Shown here: positions 1 through 7,356 of the stretch, in pieces
Position numbering within the stretch: position 1 is the stretch's first letter
Layout: every line of letters begins with the position of its first letter
Origin: Eggerthellaceae bacterium UBA5906
Lineage (GTDB): Bacteria > Actinomycetota > Coriobacteriia > Coriobacteriales > Eggerthellaceae
Direction of reading: 5' to 3'
DNA length: 15,236 bases
Assembly: GCA_002431805.1 (NCBI GenBank)
Contig: DJEE01000149.1
Coordinates: forward strand, 9,690-24,925
Notes under the pieces: model-generated
The model's input: only the letters and a program-made list of their open reading frames with translations
Databases searched by the model: none
What the model was told of the DNA's origin: nothing
Program-made: the position numbers and the translations under genes

Positions 1-438
1 TTCGTGTTCCAGTTCTACAACCTGGTGCCCGACCTCACCATCCGCGAGAACATCGAGGTCACCGCCCACCTTTCCGCAAATCCGCTGCCCATTGACGACC
101 TATTGCACAAGCTTGGCCTGTACGAGCACCGCAGCAAATTCCCCCGTCAGGTGTCCGGCGGGCAGCAGCAGCGCTGCGCCATCGGCCGCGCGCTCGTAAA
201 AAACCCGGGGCTTTTGCTATGCGACGAACCAACCGGCGCGCTTGATTACCAAACGTCGAAGGAAATCCTGCAGCTGATGGAGGACGTCAACCGCGACTTC
301 GGCTGCACCGTGGTCATCGTCACGCACAACGACGCCATCAAGCACATGGCACACCGCGTGCTGCGCCTGCGTGACGGGCAGCTGGCCGAGGACGCAGCGA
401 ACGCGCAGCGCATGCACGCCCGCGATCTAACCTGGTAG
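1..438 (+). CDS. ABC transporter ATP-binding protein, MacB/LolD/FtsE type (5' truncated by window edge)
   Basis: This is the C-terminal two thirds (145 residues visible) of an ABC ATPase that powers an FtsX-type permease. The frame is open from base 1, so the start and the Walker A motif lie upstream of the window. Visible motifs in order: Q-loop Gln at about residue 4 (FVFQFYNLV), signature VSGGQQQR at about 51-58, Walker B with D-E-P at about 75-77 ([12 protein letters not shown]), and the H-loop His in VIVTHN at about 109. The phrase DEPTGALD and the '[11 protein letters not shown]' Q-loop are typical of the MacB/LolD/FtsE group, which pairs with FtsX-like permeases. The stop codon overlaps the Shine-Dalgarno site of the next gene, which is a double FtsX permease, so the two are almost certainly one transporter. 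The substrate (lipid, peptide or antibiotic) cannot be read from the sequence. Confidence 0.95.
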   Translation, partial: FVFQFYNLVPDLTIRENIEVTAHLSANPLPIDDLLHKLGLYEHRSKFPRQVSGGQQQRCAIGRALVKNPGLLLCDEPTGALDYQTSKEILQLMEDVNRDFGCTVVIVTHNDAIKHMAHRVLRLRDGQLAEDAANAQRMHARDLTW

Positions 439-449
439 GAGGTGCCGCC

Positions 450-3155
450 GTGTCACCGCTTACCAAGCGCTTCCCGCGCGAACTGAAAAACAACCTGGGC
501 AAATACCTGGGAATCTTCCTGCTGATGTCCGTGACCATCGCGTTGACGTCGGGATTTCTTCTCGCGGCGCACTCCATCAGCGTCATCATCGACGACATCC
601 CCGGCACCTACCACGTGGAGGATGGTCGCTTCACCACCACGTTCGAGGCAACCGACGCGCAGCTTAACGCCGTGCGCGACGCCGCCGAGGACGTAGGCGG
701 TGTGGAAATCTACCCGAACTGGTCTATCGACGCTGATTTCGAAGGCGGAAGCGGCAACGACGATCGCAACTGCACCTTACGCGTGTACGAGCACCGCACC
801 CAGGTTGACCTGGCCGCTTATGCGCAAGGCGACGTCCCGCAAGCTGCGGACGAGATCGCCATCGATCGCGTATTCGCCGTGAATAACAACGTTGCCGTAG
901 GAGATACCGTTACGCTCAACGGGCGCACGTTCACCGTGTGCGGCATCATGACCACCGCCGACAACCAAGCGCTGTTCCAGAACAACTCGGACTTCACCGT
1001 GAACACGCTGACGTTTGGCGTGGCCGAGGTGGCGCACGCTGGTTTTGCCGCGCTTGAGGCCGACGGGCGCACGCCCGCGTACACGTACTCGTTCACCTTC
1101 AACGACGCCGACCTGACGCTGGCCGAGCGCACCAATGCGGAAAAGGACATGGTCAGCGCGCTTGCCTATGCCAACGCCCGCGTGGAGGACCTCACCGATG
1201 CCAGCGCCAACCAGGGCATCGGCTACGCTGCCGACGACGTGTCGGGCGACTCGGTGATGTGGAGCGTGCTTCTGTACATCATCATCGCCATCATGGCGTT
1301 CGTGTTCGTGGTGCTCACGTCGGGCACCATCGAGGAGGAAAGCGCCATCATCGGCACGCTGCTGGCCAGCGGCTACCGCCGCCGCGAGCTGGTGGCGCAC
1401 TACCTGGCGCTGCCCGCGGCCGTGGGCGTGGCGGCCGCCGTGGTAGGCAACGTGGCGGGCTTCACGTTCATGAGCGAGCCTATGCGCGACCTGTATTACG
1501 GCAGCTACAGCCTGCCGCCGTACTACGCCACGTGGAACTGGGGCGTGTTCGCGCAAACCACCGTGGTGCCCGTGGCGGTGCTGGTGCTCATCACACTGGT
1601 GGGGCTTTTGCGCAAGATGCGCCACACCCCGCTGGAGTTTCTACGCCACGAAACCAGCAAAGGCGGTGTGAAACGCGGTTTTGCCCTGCCCGAGCGCCTA
1701 AGCTTCACCGCGCGCTTCCGCCTGCGCGTGTTTCTGCGCAACCTGGGCAACTTCGCCACGCTGTTCGTGGGCATTGGGTTTGCCAGCTTGCTGCTGCTGT
1801 TTTCCCTGGCCATCCTGCCGACCATGCACCACTACGCCGACAACCTGCGCAACAACGTGGTTGCCGAGCACCAGTACACGCTCAAAGCGCCGCTCGAGCT
1901 TGAGGGAACGCAGGACGAGCGCGATTCGTGGGCGGCCATCGAGCGGCTGCAGAACGTGGACGGCGATGCGCTGGCTGCGGCGCAAGATGCCGCCGACGAT
2001 GTGCAGGCCGCGGGCGACGCACTGCAGGCGGCGGGCACCACGTTGCAGGACGCGGCGACCGCACTTGCCAGCTCGCCGTCAACCGACGCAATGCAGGTTG
2101 CGCAGGATGCGCAAGAAGATTTCGCACGCAAGCAGGACGCGTTCGCAGCGGCACAGGATGTGCTCAACGGCAAGTTGGACGCGGTGGCCGCGGCGCTGGA
2201 TATGTCGCGTGACGATGTGCTTGACCTGGTGGAAAAGGCTGGCGAAGTGGACACCGACGACAACAACGTGCACCCCGTGAACACGCAGGACAACGGCGCG
2301 GCGAAGATCGCGCAGGCTGAAAAGTACGCCGTGTACACGCTGGAGTACGATCGCGGCGAAGGGGCCGGCACCGAGCAGATCACCGTATACGGCGTGCCCG
2401 AGAATTCGCGCCATTGGGACGGCATCAACGTGGGCGGCGGCCGCGTGGTGTTCGGCGGCGGGCTCATCGACAAGTTCGGCTTTTCCGATGGGCAAACCGT
2501 AAGCCTGTACGACAAGTACGAGGACGTCACGCACGACGTGACGTTCGAGGGCGACGCGTGCACCTGGGGCACTAAGTCGGACATGGCAGTATATATGAGC
2601 CTTGACGACTTCAACCGCCTGTTCGGAAACGACGCCGACTATTTCAACGCCTACGCCTCCGACCAGCCGCTTGAACTGGACACGCGCTACCTTGCCAGCG
2701 ACTTGACGCCTGACGACATGGACGCCATCGGCGACCAGTTCACCAGCATGATGAACGATATGCTGGGCATGCTCATCGGGCTTTCGGTGTTCATCTTCCT
2801 GATTTTCATGTACTTGCTCACAAAGTCGATCATCGACCGCTCAGCACGCGCCATCAGTTACATGAAGGTGTTCGGCTATCGCGACCGCGAGATCAGCCGC
2901 CTGTACGTGCGCTCAATCACGCTGACGGTGGCGGTCTCGCTAGTGGTGTGCCAGCCCATCATCATCGCAGGTCTGACGGCCATCTTCCGCGCCATGCTGC
3001 TGTCCTACAGCGGCAACATCGAGATTTACGTGCCGCTGGCGGCTATCGCGGAAGTCATAGCCATCGGTTTCGCAACCTACCTGGTGGTAGCGCTGCTGCA
3101 CACCCGCCGCATCAAGCGCGTCCCGCTGGCGTTGGCGCTAAAGGTGCAAGAGTAG
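450..3155 (+). CDS. ABC transporter permease with two FtsX domains
   Basis: A 901-residue integral membrane protein, the partner of the upstream ATPase. The GTG start at 450 is chosen because AGGAGGTG (437-444) lies 5 nt ahead and overlaps the previous stop. About eight membrane segments can be read: residues 19-41, 268-290, 320-340, 366-387, 435-456, 770-791, 821-846 and 862-884. This is a 1+3+1+3 pattern, meaning two fused FtsX units, each with a large external domain after its first helix. The first external domain spans about 42-267. The second (457-769) holds an Ala/Gln/Asp-rich stretch at about 505-585 that looks like a long alpha-helical coiled coil inserted in the extracytoplasmic region. 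The post-TM2 sequence EEESAIIGTLLASGYRRREL and the matching ISYMKVFGYRDREISRLY near 802 are FtsX cytoplasmic loops. Such exporters move lipoproteins, lipids or antimicrobial peptides; which applies here is unknown. Confidence 0.93.
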   Translation: MSPLTKRFPRELKNNLGKYLGIFLLMSVTIALTSGFLLAAHSISVIIDDIPGTYHVEDGRFTTTFEATDAQLNAVRDAAEDVGGVEIYPNWSIDADFEGGSGNDDRNCTLRVYEHRTQVDLAAYAQGDVPQAADEIAIDRVFAVNNNVAVGDTVTLNGRTFTVCGIMTTADNQALFQNNSDFTVNTLTFGVAEVAHAGFAALEADGRTPAYTYSFTFNDADLTLAERTNAEKDMVSALAYANARVEDLTDASANQGIGYAADDVSGDSVMWSVLLYIIIAIMAFVFVVLTSGTIEEESAIIGTLLASGYRRRELVAHYLALPAAVGVAAAVVGNVAGFTFMSEPMRDLYYGSYSLPPYYATWNWGVFAQTTVVPVAVLVLITLVGLLRKMRHTPLEFLRHETSKGGVKRGFALPERLSFTARFRLRVFLRNLGNFATLFVGIGFASLLLLFSLAILPTMHHYADNLRNNVVAEHQYTLKAPLELEGTQDERDSWAAIERLQNVDGDALAAAQDAADDVQAAGDALQAAGTTLQDAATALASSPSTDAMQVAQDAQEDFARKQDAFAAAQDVLNGKLDAVAAALDMSRDDVLDLVEKAGEVDTDDNNVHPVNTQDNGAAKIAQAEKYAVYTLEYDRGEGAGTEQITVYGVPENSRHWDGINVGGGRVVFGGGLIDKFGFSDGQTVSLYDKYEDVTHDVTFEGDACTWGTKSDMAVYMSLDDFNRLFGNDADYFNAYASDQPLELDTRYLASDLTPDDMDAIGDQFTSMMNDMLGMLIGLSVFIFLIFMYLLTKSIIDRSARAISYMKVFGYRDREISRLYVRSITLTVAVSLVVCQPIIIAGLTAIFRAMLLSYSGNIEIYVPLAAIAEVIAIGFATYLVVALLHTRRIKRVPLALALKVQE

Positions 3156-3640
3156 GCATCGAACGCAAGCATGTGACAGGGGTCGGTGAAGTATCACGCT
3201 GGGCCGCTACGGCATGACCGATATAAAAGAAAAGCTTGCAGGTTTAGGGCTGCTGCCGTAACACGGCAACCTCAAGTTGCATGCGATAACGAAGCGTCCC
3301 GCCGCGCAGATGGCCTGGGTGCTTCTCGCGTTTGACGCAAGGCCCAAGCCGCCTGTGCCGAGCATCCCGTGCGCACTTGGCAGCAAATTTTGGCACGAAT
3401 TCGCTGTTTCCGGAATGTTTGAAATGGCAACCTTTACGCGTAAACGCATTCGTTACATGATACCCATCGGTTGAAACATTCTTGGACAGCGACATGCCCG
3501 AGTGCATCAAAATACCGCGGCTGACATTCCACAAAGAGCCCATTTGTGCCGGAATCCATCTTAGGATGCGCATGCTAAACGCCCGCTCGCGAGTTAATTT
3601 ACGGAAACGATTGGCCAAATTGCGGCGCGGTGGGTTTACC
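3156..3640. other. Long intergenic region with palindromes and no convincing gene
   Basis: About 485 bp without a supported coding region. Open frames on both strands here have no Shine-Dalgarno site and read as low-plausibility protein. A short frame ending at 3262 (MTDIKEKLAGLGLLP, possible ATG at 3214) could be the tail of a decayed gene but has no ribosome site. Structures seen: a stem TGCCGT-aac-ACGGCA (3254-3268) that overlaps an alternative stem GCAAC-ctcaa-GTTGC (3266-3280); a perfect 12-bp palindrome TTTACGCGTAAA (3433-3444); and a near-perfect 18-bp palindrome at 3561-3578 (TTAG-g-ATGCGCAT-g-CTAA). No run of T follows these, so none is a clear terminator for the FtsX gene. The region could be a decayed gene or a dispersed intergenic element. 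Confidence 0.5.
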
Positions 3641-3643
3641 TGC

Positions 3644-3652
3644 TGCTACTAT
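3644..3652 (+). promoter_or_regulatory. Extended -10 promoter candidate for the macrodomain gene
   Basis: TGC-TACTAT is an extended -10 element (TGn followed by a 4/6 match to TATAAT). No good -35 lies at standard spacing; TTGCGG at 3620-3625 is 21 bp away. Predicted transcription start is about 3659, inside the dyad at 3655-3676. The call is by motif only. Confidence 0.4.
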
Positions 3653-3654
3653 TG

Positions 3655-3676
3655 AGCACGGAACATATACCGTGCT
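3655..3676. promoter_or_regulatory. Inverted repeat over predicted transcription start (possible operator)
   Basis: AGCACGG, an 8-nt AT-rich spacer (AACATATA), then CCGTGCT: a perfect 7-bp dyad. It ends 2 nt before the AAGGAGG ribosome site (3679-3685) of the gene at 3691. Its position over the likely +1 suits a repressor operator. As RNA it would form a 7-bp hairpin just upstream of the ribosome site, so a translational role is also possible. The binding protein is unknown. Confidence 0.5.
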
Positions 3677-3690
3677 TGAAGGAGGACCCT

Positions 3691-4551
3691 ATGCCCACAC
3701 GCGACGAGCGACGTGCCGCGGCGGCGAAGAACCTGGCGCTGATGCGCGGGGCGTTCGCTACCGAAACGGCTGCCACTGTTGAGAACGCGAAGATTTACGA
3801 AGACGGCGAAGGCCGCGAGCTACCATTGCCCGAGGTTGCGGAAGACGCCGCAACTATCACAAGCGTGACCAGCGATTTTGCCGTAAAAGCGCTGCATCGC
3901 GCCACGGGCAAAACCGTGCTGGTGGACCCGTGCTCGTTCATGCGCCCCGGCGGCGCGTACGAGGACGGCGCGTTTGGCCCCGAACAGATTTTGTGCTCGG
4001 AAAGCAACCTGTACCCGGTTTTGTGCGGGTGCAAAAAGGCCTATCACGACGCAAACCGCGGTTTTGCGTCCGGTCAGCTGTACACCGACCGCGCGCTGTA
4101 CCTGCCCGACGTGGTGTTCACGCGCGACGGCGAAATCCGCCACGCCGACGTGCTGGCCATTCCCGAGCCTAACCGCACCCACGCGCTGGAAAACCATCGC
4201 TCCGAGCGCGAGGTTGAGGTCGCGCTGGCCGCGCGCATTGAGGCGCTGCTGCGTATCGCCGCAGCTAACGGCGCGGAAACGCTGATTGTTGGCGCGTTCG
4301 GCGCAGGCCCGCAAGGTTTCGACGCCGAGGTAACCATCAAGCTGTTCGCCGACTGGATTGCCGCGCATCCTGGCGCCATCAAGCACATCACGTTCGCCGT
4401 GCCGCGCGGAGCGTTCGCCGCATTCGACAACGCGTTCGGAGAAGTGCGCACGCACGAGCCGGTTGCAGCAGTCGCCCCCGTCGAGCCCGAGAACGACGAA
4501 GATGACTTCGACCCCAACGACTTACCCGAAGGCATCACATTCCGCTCGTAG
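3691..4551 (+). CDS. TIGR02452-family macrodomain protein (microbial PARG-like) with altered catalytic motif
   Basis: A 286-residue protein. ATG 3691 is chosen over the upstream in-frame TTG at 3652 because AAGGAGG (3679-3685) sits 5 nt ahead and the upstream codons lie in the promoter/dyad. The layout matches TIGR02452 (microbial-type poly(ADP-ribose) glycohydrolase): an N-terminal cap region (1-60); the PARG loop at 86-108 (PGGAYEDGAFGPEQ..LCSESNLY); the VVFTRDGEIR..DVLAIPEPNR segment at 141-162; and the phosphate-binding loop VGAFGAGPQGFDAEV at about 200-214. Family members normally have PGGG...QEE, the second Glu being catalytic. Aligned without gaps, this protein has GGA (87-89) and P97-E98-Q99, so the catalytic Glu position is Gln. 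It may bind ADP-ribose without cleaving it, or use another residue. The C-terminus (255-286) is acidic and probably disordered. It is followed after 50 nt by a tRNA-editing gene, likely in the same transcript. Confidence 0.85.
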   Translation: MPTRDERRAAAAKNLALMRGAFATETAATVENAKIYEDGEGRELPLPEVAEDAATITSVTSDFAVKALHRATGKTVLVDPCSFMRPGGAYEDGAFGPEQILCSESNLYPVLCGCKKAYHDANRGFASGQLYTDRALYLPDVVFTRDGEIRHADVLAIPEPNRTHALENHRSEREVEVALAARIEALLRIAAANGAETLIVGAFGAGPQGFDAEVTIKLFADWIAAHPGAIKHITFAVPRGAFAAFDNAFGEVRTHEPVAAVAPVEPENDEDDFDPNDLPEGITFRS

Positions 4552-4601
4552 GGCAAAACTGCGCAGTCAGTTATCAGGCCGTTTACTTGTGAGGAGACCG
4601 C

Positions 4602-5087
4602 ATGAACAAGGCAGAAACGCTGCAACTTTTGCGCGATCAGGGTATTACGTTCGAAATCACCGAGCACAAGGCCGTGTACAACATGGAGGAGCTTGGGGCC
4701 GTTGACCTTCCCTATCCGGAATGGGATGCGAAAAACCTGTTCGTTTGCGATGACAAGAAGCGCGATTATTACCTCATTACTGTAAAAGGCACCAAACGCG
4801 TGAACCTCAACGAGTTTCGCCAGGCACATGGGCTGCGGCGACTAAAGTTCGCATCGCCGGAAAGCCTGCTTGAGATTCTAGGGCTTACACCTGGTGCCGT
4901 TACGCCATTAGGCCTGCTCAACGATAAAGAGCGGCGCGTGCGGTTTTTCCTGGATGCCGAGTTTTCCGGCAACAAAATCGGCGTGCATCCCAACGACAAC
5001 ACCGCCACCGTCTGGCTGCAGACAGACGACCTTGTAAGCCTGCTTGAAGCGCACGGCACTGAGGTCAGCATCGTGGACATGCAATAA
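4602..5087 (+). CDS. Prolyl-tRNA editing protein (YbaK/ProX family aminoacyl-tRNA deacylase)
   Basis: A 161-residue free-standing editing domain, full length for ProX/PrdX-type proteins. The family hydrolyses mischarged tRNA(Pro) (Ala- or Cys-tRNA(Pro)) in the cytoplasm to protect translation accuracy. Evidence: the AKNLFVCDDKK segment carries the conserved catalytic-type Lys (K44); DYYLITVKGTKRVNL follows; PGAVTPLGLLND lies at about 97-108; and the substrate loop GVHPNDNTATVWL starts at 127. The opening 'LLRDQGITFEITEHKAVYNMEEL' is typical of ProX (the INS-like editing family). ATG 4602 has GAGGAG (4591-4596) 5 nt ahead. It follows the macrodomain gene by 50 nt and is closed by a strong terminator. 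Whether its specificity is for Ala or Cys cannot be settled from the sequence. Confidence 0.92.
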   Translation: MNKAETLQLLRDQGITFEITEHKAVYNMEELGAVDLPYPEWDAKNLFVCDDKKRDYYLITVKGTKRVNLNEFRQAHGLRRLKFASPESLLEILGLTPGAVTPLGLLNDKERRVRFFLDAEFSGNKIGVHPNDNTATVWLQTDDLVSLLEAHGTEVSIVDMQ

Positions 5088-5137
5088 CAACCTTGGCCGC
5101 AACGTTCTGCGCGCGCCAACTGCCGATGCAAATTTTA

Positions 5138-5176
5138 CGGGGAGTGAGAACACGCAGGTTCGCACTCCCCGCTGTT
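5138..5176 (+). terminator. Rho-independent terminator
   Basis: A 9-bp stem CGGGGAGTG/CACTCCCCG (5138-5146 with 5163-5171) extends inward past an AG/CG mismatch to AAC/GTT, with an ACGCAG loop, and is followed by CTGTTTT. It lies 50 nt after the tRNA-editing gene and ends that transcript. Confidence 0.85.
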
Positions 5177-5178
5177 TT

Positions 5179-5416
5179 AGCAACATCAGGCGAAACTGCC
5201 ACCGAAATTAAACGGTTTGAAGGCAAAAGATGGCTGAAACTTTCTCACTTCGCCCAAAACCTGCACCGGAACACGGCGAGCGATTCTCATTCCCCGCGAT
5301 AAGCGCAATAAGCAGCTAGCGGAAACACCTGCGCGGCGAGGGGGCAAGCCCAGGCGGCAATGCCCATGCAGCCAAATAAAACGGCACAGCGAAACACGCC
5401 CGGCAAGCCAGACCCG
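5179..5416. other. Intergenic region between convergent genes
   Basis: About 240 bp between the plus-strand terminator and the stop of the minus-strand lipoprotein gene. No good ribosome site or strong hairpin was found. On the minus strand GTGCCGTTTTATTT (ending near 5369) resembles a weak terminator tail for the lipoprotein gene, but its stem is poor. A minus-strand frame ending at 5287 contains a hydrophobic stretch without a credible start. Confidence 0.45.
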
Positions 5417-6895
5417 CTAGTTCGGTTTCGCAGGCGGCTCGCCCTGCGCGGCACCTGCGCCACCCGCCCCACCGGCACCGCCCGGGGCATCAGGCGCGCC
5501 CCCTTGGCTGCTACTCACCGCCGACGCAATGTCGAACGCGCTGCCGCCGCTGGCGCTTTCGCCATCGTATTCCTGACCGTTGACGTAAAGCTTGTGGCCG
5601 TTCAGGTTGATGGTTCCCTGCACGCACGTCAAGCTGGACACATATGAATCGCCCGTAAGCGTCCACGTGCTGTTGGCATCAAGCTCCACATACACGTCGC
5701 CGGCTTGCCCGTCGGGGTTCACGGCCCCGGCAAACGACGATCCGTCGTGCAAGCACAAATTCAACGTTGACACATCATCAACCAGTATGTTCCCATCAAT
5801 GACCTGGCCCGATGCGTTCAGATTCACATGCCCGCCGTTGCTGCCCGAGCTGCCCCATCCGGCCGCGGCCGCACGCAAAAACACGCCCGACGCATCGTTG
5901 TTCGTAATGGCAGCGCCCGTAAGGTCGATGTCGCACGCCGTGTTGTTCACAAAGAAGATGTCGCCGTTTTCGTTGGTAAGCGACCCGCCTGTCATGCTGA
6001 ACGACGATGTGCCCGAGCTAGCATCGCCGGACATGGACTGGTAAATCATAACGGCCTGATAATAGTCCGACTTGTCGCTGTTTTTGCTGGTGTTCGACGC
6101 GATAAGCTGGCAATCCGTCAGCGCCACGGAGTTCTTGCCCTCCACCACCACACCTTGGCTTGCCTTCGATTGCAGGTAGGCGTCGGCCACCGAAATGTCG
6201 GCAGTTGAGTAAATGACCGGCGAACCCGTGCCCGCTGTGGTGAAATAACCGCCGTTTACGTTCACCGTGCCGCCGCCGCGGTCGGAACGGATGGCCGCCG
6301 ACGAGTTGCCCTGCGTCTCGGCAGTCACGTCCGTGGCGTTCATGGTGCCGCCACCGGTGGTCATCAAGCCGCCCGAGCAATTGCCCGTGGTGCGGATAAT
6401 GGAGTGCGAAACATTGACGGTGGTGCCTTCTCCATACGAGAACACGCCGTTTGCATGCGTGCCGTTTGTGCTGATGAGGGCATCGGAAAGCGCGAGCGTG
6501 CCGCCGTCGGTGGCAAACAGGGCCGCGTTTTCGCCATAGAAGTCGGCCTCGTCGCCGCTTGAGTCGCCGGTTTTGGTCACCGCAACGTTGGCGTACTGCG
6601 CCGATTCGCCGTCTGCGGTTATGGCGTGGCCACCGTCGGTTGCGTCATCATAGCTAGTGGTTGTTGAGATGTCCGCATCCGTCAGTTTTTGGGACGAGCG
6701 ATCTGTTGGGGTCGCCGTTGCCGCCGCAGTCTGCGCTGCAGCATCGGTTGAGGAGCTCGCAGTCTGGTCGCTAGCAGCCTGGCCTGCGCTGCCCGATTGC
6801 GCTTGCGAGCATCCGACCAGAGACAACGTCAACATTGCTGATACGCCTAACGTTCCAAGCACCTTCTGCGTTGCTTGTGCGTTTCTTGCCTTCAT
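5417..6895 (-). CDS. Secreted lipoprotein with predicted right-handed beta-helix repeats
   Basis: A 492-residue surface lipoprotein. The ATG at 6895 (not the ATG at 6967) is chosen because GGAGG (6903-6907) precedes it by 7 nt and a proper lipoprotein signal follows: positively charged n-region, hydrophobic residues about 12-25, lipobox L-V-G-C with Cys29. After it comes a Ser/Ala/Gln/Thr-rich linker (30-70). From about 120 to 265 there are rungs of 23-27 residues, each like 'GGTLALSDALISTNGTHANG', rich in G, T, N and alternating hydrophobics. This is the pattern of a right-handed beta-helix or pectin-lyase-like fold. Further rungs continue to about 440 (e.g. GTINLNGHKLYVNGQ). The last 30 residues are Gly/Ala/Pro-rich. 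No catalytic residues can be named. Role is probably adhesion or glycan binding at the cell surface, by inference. No partner gene is adjacent. Confidence 0.8.
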   Translation of the reverse strand: MKARNAQATQKVLGTLGVSAMLTLSLVGCSQAQSGSAGQAASDQTASSSTDAAAQTAAATATPTDRSSQKLTDADISTTTSYDDATDGGHAITADGESAQYANVAVTKTGDSSGDEADFYGENAALFATDGGTLALSDALISTNGTHANGVFSYGEGTTVNVSHSIIRTTGNCSGGLMTTGGGTMNATDVTAETQGNSSAAIRSDRGGGTVNVNGGYFTTAGTGSPVIYSTADISVADAYLQSKASQGVVVEGKNSVALTDCQLIASNTSKNSDKSDYYQAVMIYQSMSGDASSGTSSFSMTGGSLTNENGDIFFVNNTACDIDLTGAAITNNDASGVFLRAAAAGWGSSGSNGGHVNLNASGQVIDGNILVDDVSTLNLCLHDGSSFAGAVNPDGQAGDVYVELDANSTWTLTGDSYVSSLTCVQGTINLNGHKLYVNGQEYDGESASGGSAFDIASAVSSSQGGAPDAPGGAGGAGGAGAAQGEPPAKPN

Positions 6896-6973
6896 AGGTT
6901 TGCCTCCGTTCGCTAGAACAGCCTGCGCGCGGCGCGCCAGGTCGCGCCGCCGCACGCTCTTTCGCATACCTCG

Positions 6974-7000
6974 ACTATAATGAAACCTCCCTGAACAACC
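6974..7000 (-). promoter_or_regulatory. Weak promoter candidate for the lipoprotein gene
   Basis: On the minus strand TATAGT (plus 6974-6979) with GGTTGT 15 bp upstream (plus 6995-7000) is a weak match placed about 80 nt ahead of the start at 6895. The overlapping plus strand holds a perfect TATAAT (6976-6981) without a good -35, so this spot could fire in either direction. A plus-strand transcript would run into the repeat element at 7031. Confidence 0.3.
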
Positions 7001-7030
7001 GGATGCTCAGTCGCGTTGGCCAGAACACCC

Positions 7031-7215
7031 GCGAAGTGCGTAGGTTTGAGCGATGCCTTGCCAGCCTCTGACTTTGCGTAAGCAATTTCCCCTGATGGCC
7101 AATGCGCCGACCGGCGGCTTATCCCACGTTGTAGCCAGCAACCTACGCACTTCGCGATGCTTCTGCATGCAAGCTCCCTCAGCCCGCACGGACCTACGCA
7201 CTTCGCGTATGCTTC
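7031..7215. repeat. Composite intergenic repeat, copy A (three CCTACGCACTTCG cores)
   Basis: The exact 13-mer CCTACGCACTTCG occurs inverted at 7032-7044 and direct at 7142-7154 and 7193-7205. The first two face each other 110 bp apart and could pair as a long-range stem. A CTGAT-n2-CCAA motif lies 60 bp after the start of the first core (7092). The second core is followed by CGATGCTTC, and 'GCTCCCTCA' lies between the second and third. Copy B at 9081 repeats the same order with the same spacing, so this is a homologous element rather than chance. It contains no open frame worth calling. Confidence 0.8.
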
Positions 7216-7306
7216 GCCGCGCCGGCGCAGGTGAAGGCCCTCTTCCCTAGCCGCCAATGCGTCCCGCACCGCCTTAAGCCGCCGTCTCACCAAAGCTTCC
7301 CTGCTC

Positions 7307-7315
7307 TGGTACACT
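7307..7315 (+). promoter_or_regulatory. Extended -10 promoter candidate for the LysR gene
   Basis: TGG-TACACT is an extended -10 element. The -35 region (7287-7292, TCACCA) is poor. Predicted start of transcription is near 7322, which falls in the palindrome 7319-7335, the geometry expected for autorepression. Confidence 0.4.
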
Positions 7316-7318
7316 TCT

Positions 7319-7335
7319 CATAGCGTTAACCTATG
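7319..7335. promoter_or_regulatory. LysR-type operator, CATAG-N7-CTATG (site 1)
   Basis: CATAGCGTTAACCTATG is a 17-bp site with perfect 5-bp arms and fits the LysR consensus T-N11-A (T7321, A7333). The same arms and spacing recur at 8301-8317 ahead of the exporter gene. It ends 7 nt before the AGGAG of the lysR-type gene. The competing ATG at 7333 lies inside this site, which argues against its use as a start. Confidence 0.7.
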
Positions 7336-7356
7336 CAAAGCCAGGAGACCAAAGCC

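Noticed and set aside
777..1625. Long minus-strand frame opposite the FtsX gene
   Set aside because: His/Arg/Val-rich antisense shadow typical of GC-rich coding DNA, without a ribosome site.
3214..3261. Short frame MTDIKEKLAGLGLLP
   Set aside because: The wording is protein-like, but there is no ribosome site and only 15 residues. Could be a gene remnant; not called.
3207..3618. Two overlapping minus-strand frames of 80 and 124 residues in the long gap
   Set aside because: No ribosome sites, residue composition is unlike the neighbours (Cys/Arg/His rich), and no recognisable motif. Treated as chance frames.
3655..3676. LexA (SOS) box because of GAACATAT in the dyad
   Set aside because: The right half lacks GTTC; only half of an SOS-like site is present, so the dyad is not assigned to LexA.
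5287..5397. Possible 36-residue hydrophobic peptide on the minus strand after the lipoprotein gene
   Set aside because: It needs a GTG start without a ribosome site; the only ATG is even later. Kept as a note within the intergenic entry.
7031..7215. CRISPR array suggested by three copies of a short repeat
   Set aside because: Copies are in mixed orientation, spacing is 110 and 51 bp, and there is no regular repeat-spacer unit or cas gene.
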